Numbered from the stretch's first letter, positions 1 through 8,150 are shown. The stretch: 64,000 nt of DNA from Halobacteroidaceae bacterium (GCA_003554585.1 PWGV01000024.1:17774-81773), one strand, 5' to 3'. Notes: generated from the sequence alone by a model not told the origin. Translations and numbers: made by a program.

Positions 1-276
1 TTCAACGACTGGGATCCAGTGATCAAGTTGTTTCCAGTTCCATTTTTTTGGTTGTAAAACTCGATCCTGCTGGCGGCAAAAGGGAACAAGGAAATATTTC
101 CCCGCCTCGGGGCGAAATTCTAACAGGCCCCGGGCCTTTTCACTCAAAAGGTTGACGCTTTCCACAAGGCCCTGCTGAAAAAGGGCAGGTAGCGCCAGAT
201 ACTCATTGCCGGTAGCCAGAACCTCTGCCCCGGAATTTTCCTGGGGTGCCCTGGTCAAAATTTTTCCCTCTCCCAT
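1..276 (-). CDS. Unknown protein, N-terminal 92 residues (cut by window edge)
   Basis: An open frame starts at an ATG (complement of 274-276) behind a GGAGGGG ribosome-binding site and stays open to base 1, so only the N-terminal 92 residues are visible. It begins MGEGKILTRAPQENS and continues with a mixed helical segment (ALPALFQQGLVESVN) and a basic, tryptophan-containing stretch (QPKKWNWKQLDHW). No signal peptide, membrane segment or motif that I recognise is present. It lies downstream of cysS but a terminator separates the two, so it may have its own promoter. The function cannot be given from this fragment. Confidence 0.6.
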   Translation of the reverse strand, partial: MGEGKILTRAPQENSGAEVLATGNEYLALPALFQQGLVESVNLLSEKARGLLEFRPEAGKYFLVPFCRQQDRVLQPKKWNWKQLDHWIPVVE

Positions 277-342
277 TTATTCCCCTCCCTCCTTCTGCCC
301 AATATCTTCTATTTTTTTTCATTTTTCCCTTTTACTTTAAAA

Positions 343-368
343 CAAAAAAGGTCCATTCCGGACCCTTT
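343..368 (-). terminator. Rho-independent terminator after cysS
   Basis: On the minus strand GGTCC/GGACC form a 5-bp stem around a 5-base loop, extended by A-T pairs and followed by six T. It lies 13 bases beyond the cysS stop and ends the cysS transcript before the partial gene at the window edge. Confidence 0.7.
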
Positions 369-380
369 CTTAATTCCAAA

Positions 381-1793
381 CTAATTATTTTTTTCTCCCC
401 TTTTTATCCTTTCCCAGCGAACACCCTCAGGAGTGTCCATCAAGTGGATCCCTTTTTCAAGGAGTTGATCTCTTATGGCGTCAGCCTCTACCCAGTTTCT
501 CTTTTTCCTTGCTTCTTCACGCCGTTCAATCAATTCCCTGATTTCATCGGAAATCTCTTCCTCTTCCCGTTTTTCCATCCCCGCCAAACCAAGCCCAAGA
601 ACCCGGTCACAATCAAGAAGAAACTGGTGATAATTCTGGCTGGGTTCTTCGCCCCGCAGGACGTCCCAGATTAGACCGATAGCTCGGGGAACATTCAGGT
701 CGTCATTAACGGCTTCTTTAAACCTTTCTCTATAAACCTCCATCCGGGGTTCACCGCCTTCTTTTGGCGGAGCTTCTCTAAATTTAAGAAAATGTTCGGT
801 TAATCGATCAATTGCTTTCTGGGCTCCCTGCAGGGCTTTCCAGGTGAAATTAACTTTTTTCCTGTAGTGGGCATTCAGAAGAAGATATCTGAAAGATATG
901 GGGTCATAGCCCTTTTCTTCAATATTATCCAGGGTATAAAAATTACCCAGGCTTTTGGCCATTTTCCCCCCGTCAACCTGCAAAAACTCGCTGTGCACCC
1001 AGTATTTCACCATTTCCTTGCCCTTGAAACCCCAGTTTTGAGCAATTTCGTTTTCATGGTGAATGGGGATATGGTCCACTCCACCGGTATGGATATCAAA
1101 AAAATCGTCAAGGTATTTTAAGCCCATGGCCGAGCACTCAATATGCCAGCCGGGGTAACCCATTCCCCAGGGACTGGGCCACTGCATGATGTGGTTTTGG
1201 GGAGCCTTTTTCCATAAGGCAAAGTCTGCAGGGTGTCTTTTTTCCGGGTTAACTTCAACCCGGGCCCCTTCCAGTTGTTCCTCGAGATCAATTCCCGATA
1301 ATTGGCCATAGTTGGGGAAGGTGGAAATATCAAAATATATCCCATCACTGATTTCATAGGCGCAACCATTATCCACTAAAACCTTAACAAAATCAATCAT
1401 TTCCTGGATATGGTCCGTAGCCTTACAGGCAATTGTTGGGTCTTTAATATTTAATTGGGCAGAATGGGTGAAAAAAACTTCAGTATAAAATTCTGCAATT
1501 TCATAAGGTGTTTTCTTTTGTTTACGGGCTTCTAAGACCACCTTGTCTTCACCTTCGTCCGCATCGGAAACCAGGTGCCCCACATCTGTAATATTCATAA
1601 CGTGGCGAACCTTATAATTATTAAACTCCAGGACCCGCCGGAGAATATCAGAAAAAACGTATGCTCTCATATTACCGATATGAGCATAGTCATAAACGGT
1701 GGGGCCACAGGTATAGAGGCCGACCCAGGGTGGTTTCTGAGGTTGAAACTTTTCTTTTTTTCTGGTCTTGGTGTTAAAAATAAAAAGATCCAT
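381..1793 (-). CDS. cysS: Cysteine--tRNA ligase
   Basis: Class I aminoacyl-tRNA synthetase that charges tRNA-Cys in the cytoplasm. The 470 residues match the usual family length. The zinc ligand Cys29 sits in YTCGPTVYDYAHIGN, with the HIGH motif as HIGN at 38-41, followed by the CysRS motif GWHIECSAM. The KMSKS motif is KMAKSLGN near residue 275. The C-terminal helical anticodon region ends with the EARKKRNWVEADAIRDQL segment typical of CysRS. ATG start behind GGGAGG. The upstream FTR-like gene ends 16 bases before it, so cysS is probably the last gene of a three-gene operon. No T-box leader lies directly in front of it. Confidence 0.97.
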   Translation of the reverse strand: MDLFIFNTKTRKKEKFQPQKPPWVGLYTCGPTVYDYAHIGNMRAYVFSDILRRVLEFNNYKVRHVMNITDVGHLVSDADEGEDKVVLEARKQKKTPYEIAEFYTEVFFTHSAQLNIKDPTIACKATDHIQEMIDFVKVLVDNGCAYEISDGIYFDISTFPNYGQLSGIDLEEQLEGARVEVNPEKRHPADFALWKKAPQNHIMQWPSPWGMGYPGWHIECSAMGLKYLDDFFDIHTGGVDHIPIHHENEIAQNWGFKGKEMVKYWVHSEFLQVDGGKMAKSLGNFYTLDNIEEKGYDPISFRYLLLNAHYRKKVNFTWKALQGAQKAIDRLTEHFLKFREAPPKEGGEPRMEVYRERFKEAVNDDLNVPRAIGLIWDVLRGEEPSQNYHQFLLDCDRVLGLGLAGMEKREEEEISDEIRELIERREEARKKRNWVEADAIRDQLLEKGIHLMDTPEGVRWERIKRGEKNN

Positions 1794-1809
1794 GTCTCTT
1801 CCTCCCTGA

Positions 1810-2145
1810 CTATTGCAGGTTTTCTATATATTTTATGCTAGGGAGAGCTAATTTTAAATCTTTTTTTTCCGGAGCAACAAATAACTGGCAGTGGCACATC
1901 CCATCCTCTTCGATTTCCTGCTTGTGCCAGTGGCAGGGACAGATCTTTTTCCTATCTTCTTCCTTGTCCCTGGTAACTGTCCTGCACGGGCAGTACTGCC
2001 GACCGTATTGTTTTTTGTTTTCTACAAGGCCCTTGAGAATCATATCAACTATTTCAGGATCGGGATTTAATCTGTACCCCGCTTTTTCCGCATATTTTTC
2101 CGCAAAAGCCCTCATTTTTTTCATTTCACTATCATGTTCACTCAT
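1810..2145 (-). CDS. Ferredoxin:thioredoxin reductase catalytic (beta) chain
   Basis: A 111-residue protein with the full cysteine pattern of the FTR catalytic subunit: YCPCR, then CPCHWH, then MCHCQLF. In the plant and cyanobacterial enzyme these residues hold a [4Fe-4S] cluster beside a redox-active disulfide that passes ferredoxin electrons to thioredoxin. No variable (alpha) subunit lies beside it, which is usual for bacterial and archaeal stand-alone FTR. The start is the ATG at 2145 (MSEHD...), spaced correctly from GGAGGG inside the end of the upstream gene, and the two genes overlap by 8 bases. A longer reading from 2169 would place the start upstream of that site. The role in this organism (ferredoxin-linked thiol redox) is inferred. 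Confidence 0.85.
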   Translation of the reverse strand: MSEHDSEMKKMRAFAEKYAEKAGYRLNPDPEIVDMILKGLVENKKQYGRQYCPCRTVTRDKEEDRKKICPCHWHKQEIEEDGMCHCQLFVAPEKKDLKLALPSIKYIENLQ

Positions 2146-2587
2146 CTTTTTTTCCCTCCATTTCTTCAATCAATTTGGAATACTCCTTCTCCTGGAAAGA
2201 AATTAGCCAGTCCAGGTGGATCTCTCCCTTTTCCTTTTCCAGCCTGCGGGCAAATAGTTGATCCCAGGATTCAAGAATTAAAAGCCAGGTTAGCTGAAGC
2301 AGGTCCGCTCCTTGCGTTTCTCTGCCGGTTTCGAGAGGAACTCTGGCCAGTTCATATTCTTTCCTCTCTTCCCGGCTTATGGTTCTTAAAAAACAAATCT
2401 TTTTCCCTTCTAAAATTTCCAGTTTAAAATTTTCAGTTAGGGTACCCAGTTCGTCCCAGATCCTATCCAAATCATCAACATAATTTCGGCATTCCGGCCC
2501 ACTGACTGTATCCCTATCAAAAAGGTGATGGTGGCTTTTTATTTCTCTTCGCAGCAGTTGACCAAATTTTCTTTTTTCCGGCATCAT
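2138..2587 (-). CDS. Conserved-looking protein of unknown function
   Basis: A 149-residue soluble, charged protein, start ATG ATG behind GGGGAGG. It has a histidine-rich spot (KSHHHLFDRD, residues 17-26), a central beta-like stretch (FKLEILEGKKICFLRTI) and a helical C-terminus (LQLTWLLILESWDQLFARRL, then ISFQEKEYSKLIEEM). No signal peptide and no motif I can name. It overlaps the FTR-like gene by 8 bases and shares its transcript with that gene and cysS, so a role in sulfur or thiol redox chemistry is possible but unproven. Confidence 0.7.
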   Translation of the reverse strand: MMPEKRKFGQLLRREIKSHHHLFDRDTVSGPECRNYVDDLDRIWDELGTLTENFKLEILEGKKICFLRTISREERKEYELARVPLETGRETQGADLLQLTWLLILESWDQLFARRLEKEKGEIHLDWLISFQEKEYSKLIEEMEGKKDE

Positions 2588-2766
2588 TATTTTATCCTCC
2601 CCATAGAAACGGTATTCACTATTTTTCTATTTCTTCATCTTCCCCCCCTGTCCTGCCTTTTTATATTTTTTGTACACCATTGAAGGAAGAAAGAAGGTTT
2701 TGTGGAAAAAGAAAGTTGATAACAAGCTTTATCGTTTGGGAAAACGTGGTAATAGTAGGTGATAAA

Positions 2767-3375
2767 ATGAAGTTAAAATATCTGTCAATATTAATTGCCC
2801 TTTTTATCCTTGGAGGCTGCGCTCCCACAGAATCTGTTTATCCCTTTACTACCATAGGTTCAGTTCTTCAAGACCCTGAAAACTTCGTCGGGCGGAGGAT
2901 CCGCCTTAGTGGAACATACCAGAGGGACCCCCGCCTTGAACCCCACGAAGTCCAGGGAATACTTCAACAGGAAGGTCACGAAATCCATGTCCGGGGAAAG
3001 GTTCTGGACTGGATTCCACCTGAAAGAACCACCCTGCAGTTATGGGGAGAAATTAAACTTGAAAATTCCCAACCCGTTCTTATCTTTCACAACGGCCGGG
3101 GCCTGGGCAATATTTTCCGCCACCCCAAACCTTTACCCTCCCTGGAAACGGGCGACAGAATCCAGGTTAAGGGCAGGCTTGAATACGAAGATAATTTTCT
3201 CGTTTTGATTTCCGAGGATTTGAACCGCCTTAATTTAACAAATGTTACAATCCCAGATATGCTCCCAGCCATCGCTGAAATTGACGGGGAAATAACTGCG
3301 AAAAACCAGAAGGGCTTTACCTATATCGTCTCAGTTGAAAAAATGAACACCCAGCCTTACCCACCGTCTAATTGA
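2767..3375 (+). CDS. Putative lipoprotein with OB-like beta domains
   Basis: The start is the ATG at 2767, behind AGGTG. It gives a 202-residue protein with a classic lipoprotein signal, MKLKYLSILIALFILGGC, and a lipobox LGGC with Cys18, so it is probably anchored to the outer face of the membrane. The rest holds two similar beta-rich units: residues around 35-110 (VGRRIRLSGTY ... LQLWGEIKLENSQPVLIF) and around 130-160 (TGDRIQVKGRLEYEDNFLVL). The phrase 'xGxRIxVxGRLxY...FLVL' resembles small OB-fold tOB/BOF-type domains, which is inference. It is followed 11 bases later by the HIT gene and is probably cotranscribed with it. Confidence 0.8.
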   Translation: MKLKYLSILIALFILGGCAPTESVYPFTTIGSVLQDPENFVGRRIRLSGTYQRDPRLEPHEVQGILQQEGHEIHVRGKVLDWIPPERTTLQLWGEIKLENSQPVLIFHNGRGLGNIFRHPKPLPSLETGDRIQVKGRLEYEDNFLVLISEDLNRLNLTNVTIPDMLPAIAEIDGEITAKNQKGFTYIVSVEKMNTQPYPPSN

Positions 3376-3386
3376 GGAGGCAGTTT

Positions 3387-3761
3387 ATGAAAAAAGACTG
3401 TGTTTTCTGTAATTATCCCCGGCGAAAAATCATCCTGGAGAATGACATGGCCTTTGCCATTTATGATAAGTACCCGGTCAACCAGGGCCACATGCTGCTC
3501 ATTCCAAAAAGACATTTTCCCGATATTTTTTCCGCAACTCAGGAAGAAATACTGGCCCTACACCAGTTGATCAAAAAAGCTCGGGAATATTTAGTTGATA
3601 AATATAACCCTGACGGCTTTAATATTGGAATAAACCTGGGTGAGGTTGCAGGACAGACCATCTTCCACCTGCATATCCATATTATTCCCCGTTACCTGGG
3701 GGATGTGAAAAATCCCCGGGGAGGCATTCGGAACTTTAAAGAGAATATTGTGGATTATTAA
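3387..3761 (+). CDS. HIT family nucleotide hydrolase/transferase
   Basis: Histidine-triad protein of 124 residues. It shows an N-terminal CVFC pair (zinc site of some HIT proteins), the substrate-loop region YPVNQGHMLLIPKRH and the catalytic triad FHLHIHIIPR near residues 91-100. Family members cleave nucleotide phosphoramidates, Ap4A or similar compounds, and the substrate here cannot be deduced. The start is the ATG at 3387, 6-7 bases after GAGGAGG. It is second in a two-gene unit with the lipoprotein and is followed by a strong terminator. Confidence 0.9.
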   Translation: MKKDCVFCNYPRRKIILENDMAFAIYDKYPVNQGHMLLIPKRHFPDIFSATQEEILALHQLIKKAREYLVDKYNPDGFNIGINLGEVAGQTIFHLHIHIIPRYLGDVKNPRGGIRNFKENIVDY

Positions 3762-3857
3762 AAAGAAGGTCCCCGCTAATAATTCGGGAATTTTTGGGGC
3801 GATTTAACCTAAAACATTTAAGTGGAATTTTCCAGGGTTAATAAAGTTTTTCAAATT

Positions 3858-3890
3858 AAAGGGACAGAATATCCTGTCCCTTTAATTTTT
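3858..3890 (+). terminator. Terminator between converging genes
   Basis: AAAGGGACAG and CTGTCCCTTT form a 10-bp stem with a 6-base loop, followed by TTTAATTTTTTT. It ends the plus-strand HIT transcript and overlaps the stop codon of the minus-strand gene, so it may serve both directions. Confidence 0.8.
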
Positions 3891-4334
3891 TTCAATTTCA
3901 TGGGGAGGAATTGTTCCCCGGACCAGAACTTCAGGAGACTGCAGCATCCCCTGGCGGTATATTTTTAGGGGTAAAGCCTGTTGATCATATTGTTTAACAA
4001 ACTCCATTGCTCTTTCTAAGTCCTCACCTACTGTATCTCCCCCATTCAAACACTGCCAGCTTTCGAAAAATAAGGCCTGATCGGCAACAGTGCATAAACG
4101 GGGGTCCACCCTGACCGCTAATAAAGCATAACCACCATTCTTTGCCAGGCCCCAGAGGTCATCTTCAGGCTGTAAATAGCAAAAGATTGCAGGTTTTTTC
4201 CGAAGTTCTGAATCCAGAATATAAGCAGGTTTCTCCGGCTTTAATCCATTTTGGAGAACATCATTTATTTTTTCTTTTGCAACAAAGTGGTAGAGTTTGA
4301 CCCTGGGGTTGGGGAAATCCCTGCTTTCAATCAA
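3882..4334 (-). CDS. Small protein with ADP-ribosyltransferase-like sequence features
   Basis: A 150-residue cytoplasmic protein. The N-terminal part (LYHFVAKEKINDVLQNGLKP) has the 'xHFTxxxNLxxIxxxGLxP' look of DarT-like and related ADP-ribosyltransferase-fold proteins. The C-terminal part ends SPEVLVRGTIPPHEIE, reminiscent of the strand carrying the late acidic residue in those folds. I did not find an obvious complete catalytic triad, so activity is uncertain. The best-spaced start is the TTG at 4334, since the TTG at 4340 lies only 2 bases from GGAGG. It lies 15 bases after the peptide permease gene and is probably the last gene of that operon. No antitoxin-like partner lies next to it. 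Confidence 0.65.
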   Translation of the reverse strand: MIESRDFPNPRVKLYHFVAKEKINDVLQNGLKPEKPAYILDSELRKKPAIFCYLQPEDDLWGLAKNGGYALLAVRVDPRLCTVADQALFFESWQCLNGGDTVGEDLERAMEFVKQYDQQALPLKIYRQGMLQSPEVLVRGTIPPHEIEKN

Positions 4335-4349
4335 TTTCAATGCCTCCTA

Positions 4350-5237
4350 TCATTCTTGTTTGGGGTCAAGAGCATCGCGCAGACCGTCGCCAAGGAAATT
4401 AATACTCAGCACTGCAAGGAAAATCGCGATTCCCGGGGGCAGCCACATCCAGGGCATACCCTCCATTATATGCAGTGCTCGAGCCGAGTTAAGCATGTTT
4501 CCCCAGGAAGGTGCCGGCGGGGGAACTCCGAGTCCCAAAAAGCTCAAGCCGGCTTCCCCAATAATTGTGCTGGCCACTCCCAGTGTTGCAGCAACCAAAA
4601 GGGGTGGAATTGCATTGGGCAGGAGGTGGATCAAAATAATCCGTCTGTGGCCTCCTCCCAGGGCTATTGCTGCCTGGACAAAGTCCTGGGTTTTCAATTT
4701 CAAAAATTCGGCTCTTAAAAGCCTACAGGGACCCGGCCAGGATATTACGCCCAGGATAATCATAACATTATAGATACTGGGTCCAAGAAGAGCAGAGGCA
4801 GTAATCGCCAGGATCAAAAATGGGAAACTCAAAAAAACGTCTGCAAGTCGCATTATTACCGTGTCAGTGAAACCTCCAGCATACCCCGCTATTGACCCCA
4901 GGATAAGCGCAATAATCATCATGATTGATACTGCAACCAATCCCACTGAAAGAGAAATCCTGCCTCCATGAAGAGTCCGGGTCAGGACATCTCGTCCCAT
5001 TTCATCAGTACCCAGCCAGTGTTCACTGGAAGGCGCCTGGTTGCGCCTTAAGAAATCAGCCCTCGTAGGGTCATAGGGCGTTAAAACTGGTGCGAAAACA
5101 GCAGCGAACACAAAAATAAACAGAAAAATTGCCCCGAGCAAAGCAACCCGGTTCTTTTTGAACCTGCGCCAGCCAACCGCCCAGGGAGATTCTATATTTC
5201 TTCTGGACATTACCTGTTCTTCATTATATTCAGCCAC
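4350..5237 (-). CDS. dppC: Peptide ABC transporter permease, DppC/OppC type
   Basis: Inner-membrane permease of about 295 residues with the domain order of the DppC family. It has an N-terminal cytoplasmic stretch, then a first membrane helix with AFLFIF-like residues after SPWAVGWRRFKKN. The periplasmic phrase LTPYDPTRADFLRRNQAPS HWLGTDEMGRDVLTRTLHGGRISLSVG (quoted in two parts) is diagnostic. It also has the EAA loop (EAGLSFLGLGVPPPAPSWG) that docks on the ATPase. A GTG start at 5237, 8 bases after AGGAGGG, fits better than the TTG at 5255, which lies inside the ribosome site. It works with the DppB-like and DppA-like genes upstream. No ATPase gene follows. Confidence 0.93.
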   Translation of the reverse strand: MAEYNEEQVMSRRNIESPWAVGWRRFKKNRVALLGAIFLFIFVFAAVFAPVLTPYDPTRADFLRRNQAPSSEHWLGTDEMGRDVLTRTLHGGRISLSVGLVAVSIMMIIALILGSIAGYAGGFTDTVIMRLADVFLSFPFLILAITASALLGPSIYNVMIILGVISWPGPCRLLRAEFLKLKTQDFVQAAIALGGGHRRIILIHLLPNAIPPLLVAATLGVASTIIGEAGLSFLGLGVPPPAPSWGNMLNSARALHIMEGMPWMWLPPGIAIFLAVLSINFLGDGLRDALDPKQE

Positions 5238-5251
5238 TTTGATCTCCCTCC

Positions 5252-6211
5252 TCAATCATACCGAATTCGGGGATCGGCAATAGCATAGGCAACATCTGCA
5301 ACTACATTCCCCAAAAAGGTAAGGATGCCAAACATTAGGGTTATACCCATCATTACCGGATAGTTTCGCTGATGAGTTGCATCAATGGCCATTCGGCCCA
5401 ACCCGGGCCAGGAAAAAACCTGTTCGGTAATTACAGCCCCGGAGAAAATAATCGGAACCATAAAGCCCATCAGGGTTAAAATGGGAATTAAGGCGTTACG
5501 CAGGGCATGTTTGTATATAACTACCCGTTCCCGCAAACCTTTGGCTCGAGCGGTACGCAGGTAGTCCTGGCGGATAACTTCCAGCAAACTGCTCCGCATA
5601 TACCTGGTAATACTGGCGATGCTGGCCAGCCCCAGAGTAAAAGCGGGCATGACTAAATAGCTAAGCATTCCTAAAATGGTAAACTCTTCTCCCGGACCAA
5701 AATAGCCCCCCGCCGGGAGAACATTTAAAATCAAGGCAAAAATATAAAGCAAAATCATTCCGAAGAAAAAATTTGGAATAGAAACCCCCACAAAAGCCAT
5801 AAAGGTAATCGTATAGTCAGAAAGGGTATATTGTCGTCGGGCTGAATAAATTCCGACGGGAATACCTATCCCCCAACCGATAATTATACTCGAAACTGAT
5901 AATAAAATAGTAACCGGGAGTCGTTCTTGGATCAAATCCCCTACAGGTCTTCGGGCACTATCAAAAGAGCGCCCTAAATTTCCCCGCAGCAGTTGGCCTA
6001 GCCAATCAAAATACCTTACAACTAAAGGTCGATCAAGGCCCATCTGGGCTTTTCGGTCTTCAATTATCCTTGGATCTAGGTCGGGAACTCCCCGCAGGTG
6101 GGTTACCGGGTCTCCGGGGGCAAAATTGATCATCAAAAAAACCAAAAAGGTAAAACCAAGTAAAACAGGGATCCCTTGAAAAAGAACTCGCCGGATCAGG
6201 TAAGTCATCAT
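5252..6211 (-). CDS. dppB: Peptide ABC transporter permease, DppB/OppB type
   Basis: A 319-residue six-helix permease. It opens with the family N-terminus YLIRRVLFQGIPVLLGFTF and carries MINFAPGDPVTHLRG, the long EAA-region phrase YMRSSLLEVIRQDYLRTARAKGL and the C-terminal EQVFSWPGLGRMAIDAT ... DPRIRYD. It partners the DppC-type gene starting 15 bases downstream and receives peptide from the binding protein upstream. Substrate preference (dipeptide, oligopeptide or another solute such as nickel) cannot be read from the sequence. Confidence 0.95.
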   Translation of the reverse strand: MMTYLIRRVLFQGIPVLLGFTFLVFLMINFAPGDPVTHLRGVPDLDPRIIEDRKAQMGLDRPLVVRYFDWLGQLLRGNLGRSFDSARRPVGDLIQERLPVTILLSVSSIIIGWGIGIPVGIYSARRQYTLSDYTITFMAFVGVSIPNFFFGMILLYIFALILNVLPAGGYFGPGEEFTILGMLSYLVMPAFTLGLASIASITRYMRSSLLEVIRQDYLRTARAKGLRERVVIYKHALRNALIPILTLMGFMVPIIFSGAVITEQVFSWPGLGRMAIDATHQRNYPVMMGITLMFGILTFLGNVVADVAYAIADPRIRYD

Positions 6212-6236
6212 AATCCATCACTCCAGCTAATTAATG

Positions 6237-6267
6237 GGAATGGCAGACGGATACCGCCTGCCATTCC
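6237..6267 (-). other. Intercistronic stem-loop between binding protein and permease genes
   Basis: GGAATGGCAG and CTGCCATTCC form a perfect 10-bp stem without a following T run. This position, just after the binding-protein gene, is typical of mRNA-stabilising hairpins that keep the binding protein in excess over the membrane subunits. Confidence 0.6.
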
Positions 6268-6296
6268 GATATCTTTTCTTTTGATTTTAACCTTTT

Positions 6297-7916
6297 TTAC
6301 TGGCGTTCTGCAGGTATCCAGAGCTGATTGAGGATCTCGGGCCAGAACAATCCCTGTGGTCCTGGATCACGGTCAACACCCTGGATTCTCTCGTTGATCG
6401 CAGAAATGTTTACGGTGTAGGTGAAGAATACGTTGGGTAATTCTTCGTTCATCAAACGCTGCCACTCGGCATAAATTTCTTGTCTTTCTTCCTGGTCAAC
6501 AGTAGTGCGGCCTTGTTCAATGAGTTCATCAGAGCGCTCATTGACCCAGCCGGCATCATTCCATACCGAAGTTGAATGCCAGATTCCGTAGGGATCGGGG
6601 TCCACGCCAAGAGACCAACCCAGGGTAAAGGCATCAAATTCACGGGCATCAATACGGTCAACAGCGGCGGAAAATTCCATGGGGCGCAGGTCAACCTTGA
6701 AGCCGATATCCTCCATGTTCTGCTGGAAGAGCATCATCATTTGCTCCTGTGCCCTTGTTGCTTCAGTGTAAATAAACTCAAATTCCATCCGCATATCGTC
6801 TTTTTCCCAGACACCGTCGGCTCCGCGTTCCCAGCCGGCTTCCTGCATTAGTTCAATGGAACGATCAGGATTGTAGGGATATTCGTTAATGCCTTCGTCA
6901 GTATAAGCCCAGGATACAGTGGGCATAGGTGCGTTAGCAACCTTGGAATAACCATCCAGGATAATATCTACCACCGTTTGGCGGTCATATCCATAAGCAA
7001 CAGCCTGGCGGATTCGCTTGTCATCAAAACGTTCCTGCCGCAGGTTAAAGCAGATATAACTATAACTCATTGCTTCAAAGTCGTAGACATCAACAAATTC
7101 CAGTTGTTCTACCATGGGAACTTGCTCAGAAGAAATTCCGACAAAATCGATCCGGCCCTGCCGCAGGTAAACCGGGCGGGCTTCGTCGTCGATTACGTGG
7201 TAAACCATCCGATCCAGGTAGGGTCCTTCCTGGTAATAATCATCAAAGCCGTCCAGGACAACATACTGGTCGGGGCGGAATTCTACAAACTCAAAGGGCC
7301 CTGCCCCAATTGGATTCTGGTTGAATTCATGGGCTTCCAATTCGGCGACGGGAACATCCTCAAGAATATGGGAGGGCAGAATACCATAGGTGAACTCAGC
7401 CAGAAGAGGAGAATGAATTCTTTCGGTAGTAAAACGGATTGTGTAATCATCAATTACTTCAATTCCCTCAACATAATCAACTTCACCATCGTGGTAGGCT
7501 TCAGCACCCTTGATAACAGCAAAAGTCCCGTAGCGTACGCCTGTATAGTGCGGATGCAGGATGGTCTTAAAGGTGTACTCAACGTCCCGGGCAGTAACCT
7601 CGACGCCGTCGTGGAACTTAACCCCTTCCCGCAAATGGAAAGTCAGGGAAAGCCCATCATCAGAAAATTCCCAGCTTTCAGCTATCTGAGGAACAGGTTG
7701 CAGCTCACGGTCAATGGTAATCAAACCATCATAAACAGCCGAAATAACCTCTCCGTCATAAACCTCAGTATAAAGGATCGGGTTGAACATTCCGCGGGGA
7801 CTGATAACCATACCCCGGTGGAAAGTTCCACCTTCAACCGGCTCTTCCTGTGCTATGGCAGCGGTTGCCGGGAGAACCAGCGCCATGATCAGAAGAAACA
7901 ACACTAATTTTTTCAC
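6297..7916 (-). CDS. dppA: Peptide ABC transporter substrate-binding protein (SBP family 5)
   Basis: A 539-residue exported protein. MKKLVLFLLIMALVLPATAA is a Sec signal peptide with likely cleavage after AIA near residue 22. No lipobox cysteine is seen, so it may be free or held otherwise. Family 5 features are YTEVYDGEVISAVYDGL near the N-terminus, WEFSDDGLSLTFHLREGVKF, DVEYTFKTIL, NPIGAGPFEF and the RQAVAYGYDR segment. The mature protein is rich in Asp and Glu, as in exported proteins of salt-adapted organisms. GTG start behind AAGGGGG. First gene of the dppABC-type unit. Confidence 0.95.
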   Translation of the reverse strand: MKKLVLFLLIMALVLPATAAIAQEEPVEGGTFHRGMVISPRGMFNPILYTEVYDGEVISAVYDGLITIDRELQPVPQIAESWEFSDDGLSLTFHLREGVKFHDGVEVTARDVEYTFKTILHPHYTGVRYGTFAVIKGAEAYHDGEVDYVEGIEVIDDYTIRFTTERIHSPLLAEFTYGILPSHILEDVPVAELEAHEFNQNPIGAGPFEFVEFRPDQYVVLDGFDDYYQEGPYLDRMVYHVIDDEARPVYLRQGRIDFVGISSEQVPMVEQLEFVDVYDFEAMSYSYICFNLRQERFDDKRIRQAVAYGYDRQTVVDIILDGYSKVANAPMPTVSWAYTDEGINEYPYNPDRSIELMQEAGWERGADGVWEKDDMRMEFEFIYTEATRAQEQMMMLFQQNMEDIGFKVDLRPMEFSAAVDRIDAREFDAFTLGWSLGVDPDPYGIWHSTSVWNDAGWVNERSDELIEQGRTTVDQEERQEIYAEWQRLMNEELPNVFFTYTVNISAINERIQGVDRDPGPQGLFWPEILNQLWIPAERQ

Positions 7917-8124
7917 TTAAAATTTCCCCCTTTTAAATTAAAATTATTATTAACAGTCTCCCTCCTCAATTTATTTTTCAATATAAAAAGACGGATTCCT
8001 TCTTAAAAATTTTGAATTTTAATTCATGGCAGGGTTTTTGGGTATTTTTTACTTACATCCCTCTTTAAGTTGTTCTTTTTAACGAAGGTTGACTTTTTTT
8101 GTTCGGGGACCAGGCCAATAAACA
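7917..8124 (-). promoter_or_regulatory. Upstream region of the peptide transporter operon
   Basis: About 200 bases without a gene, AT-rich, carrying a GGAGG-like stretch and runs of T and A. It must hold the promoter for the binding-protein gene, but no confident -35/-10 pair stands out, and no riboswitch or operator palindrome was recognised. Confidence 0.35.
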
Positions 8125-8150
8125 AGGAGAGTGTTCTCACTCCCCCTTTT
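8125..8150 (-). terminator. Terminator after VOC gene
   Basis: On the minus strand GGGGGAGTG and CACTCTCC form a stem around AGAA and are followed by TTGTTT, directly beyond the VOC stop codon. On the plus strand a run of six T also follows the stem, so it may work in both directions. Confidence 0.55.

Noticed and set aside
246..674. 142-codon plus-strand frame rich in Pro/Phe
   Set aside because: It is antisense to cysS and the partial gene, with composition typical of a shadow frame.
3762..3857. A second hairpin right after the HIT gene (CCCCG ... CGGG)
   Set aside because: The pairing is short and imperfect; the strong stem at 3858-3890 is the better terminator.
4350..5255. TTG start at 5255 for the DppC-type gene
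   Set aside because: The TTG lies inside the GAGGAGG ribosome site; the GTG at 5237 has proper spacing.
6978..7907. 309-codon plus-strand frame opposite the peptide-binding protein gene
   Set aside because: Antisense to a clear family 5 binding protein, with no ribosome site; length comes from codon bias of the real gene.
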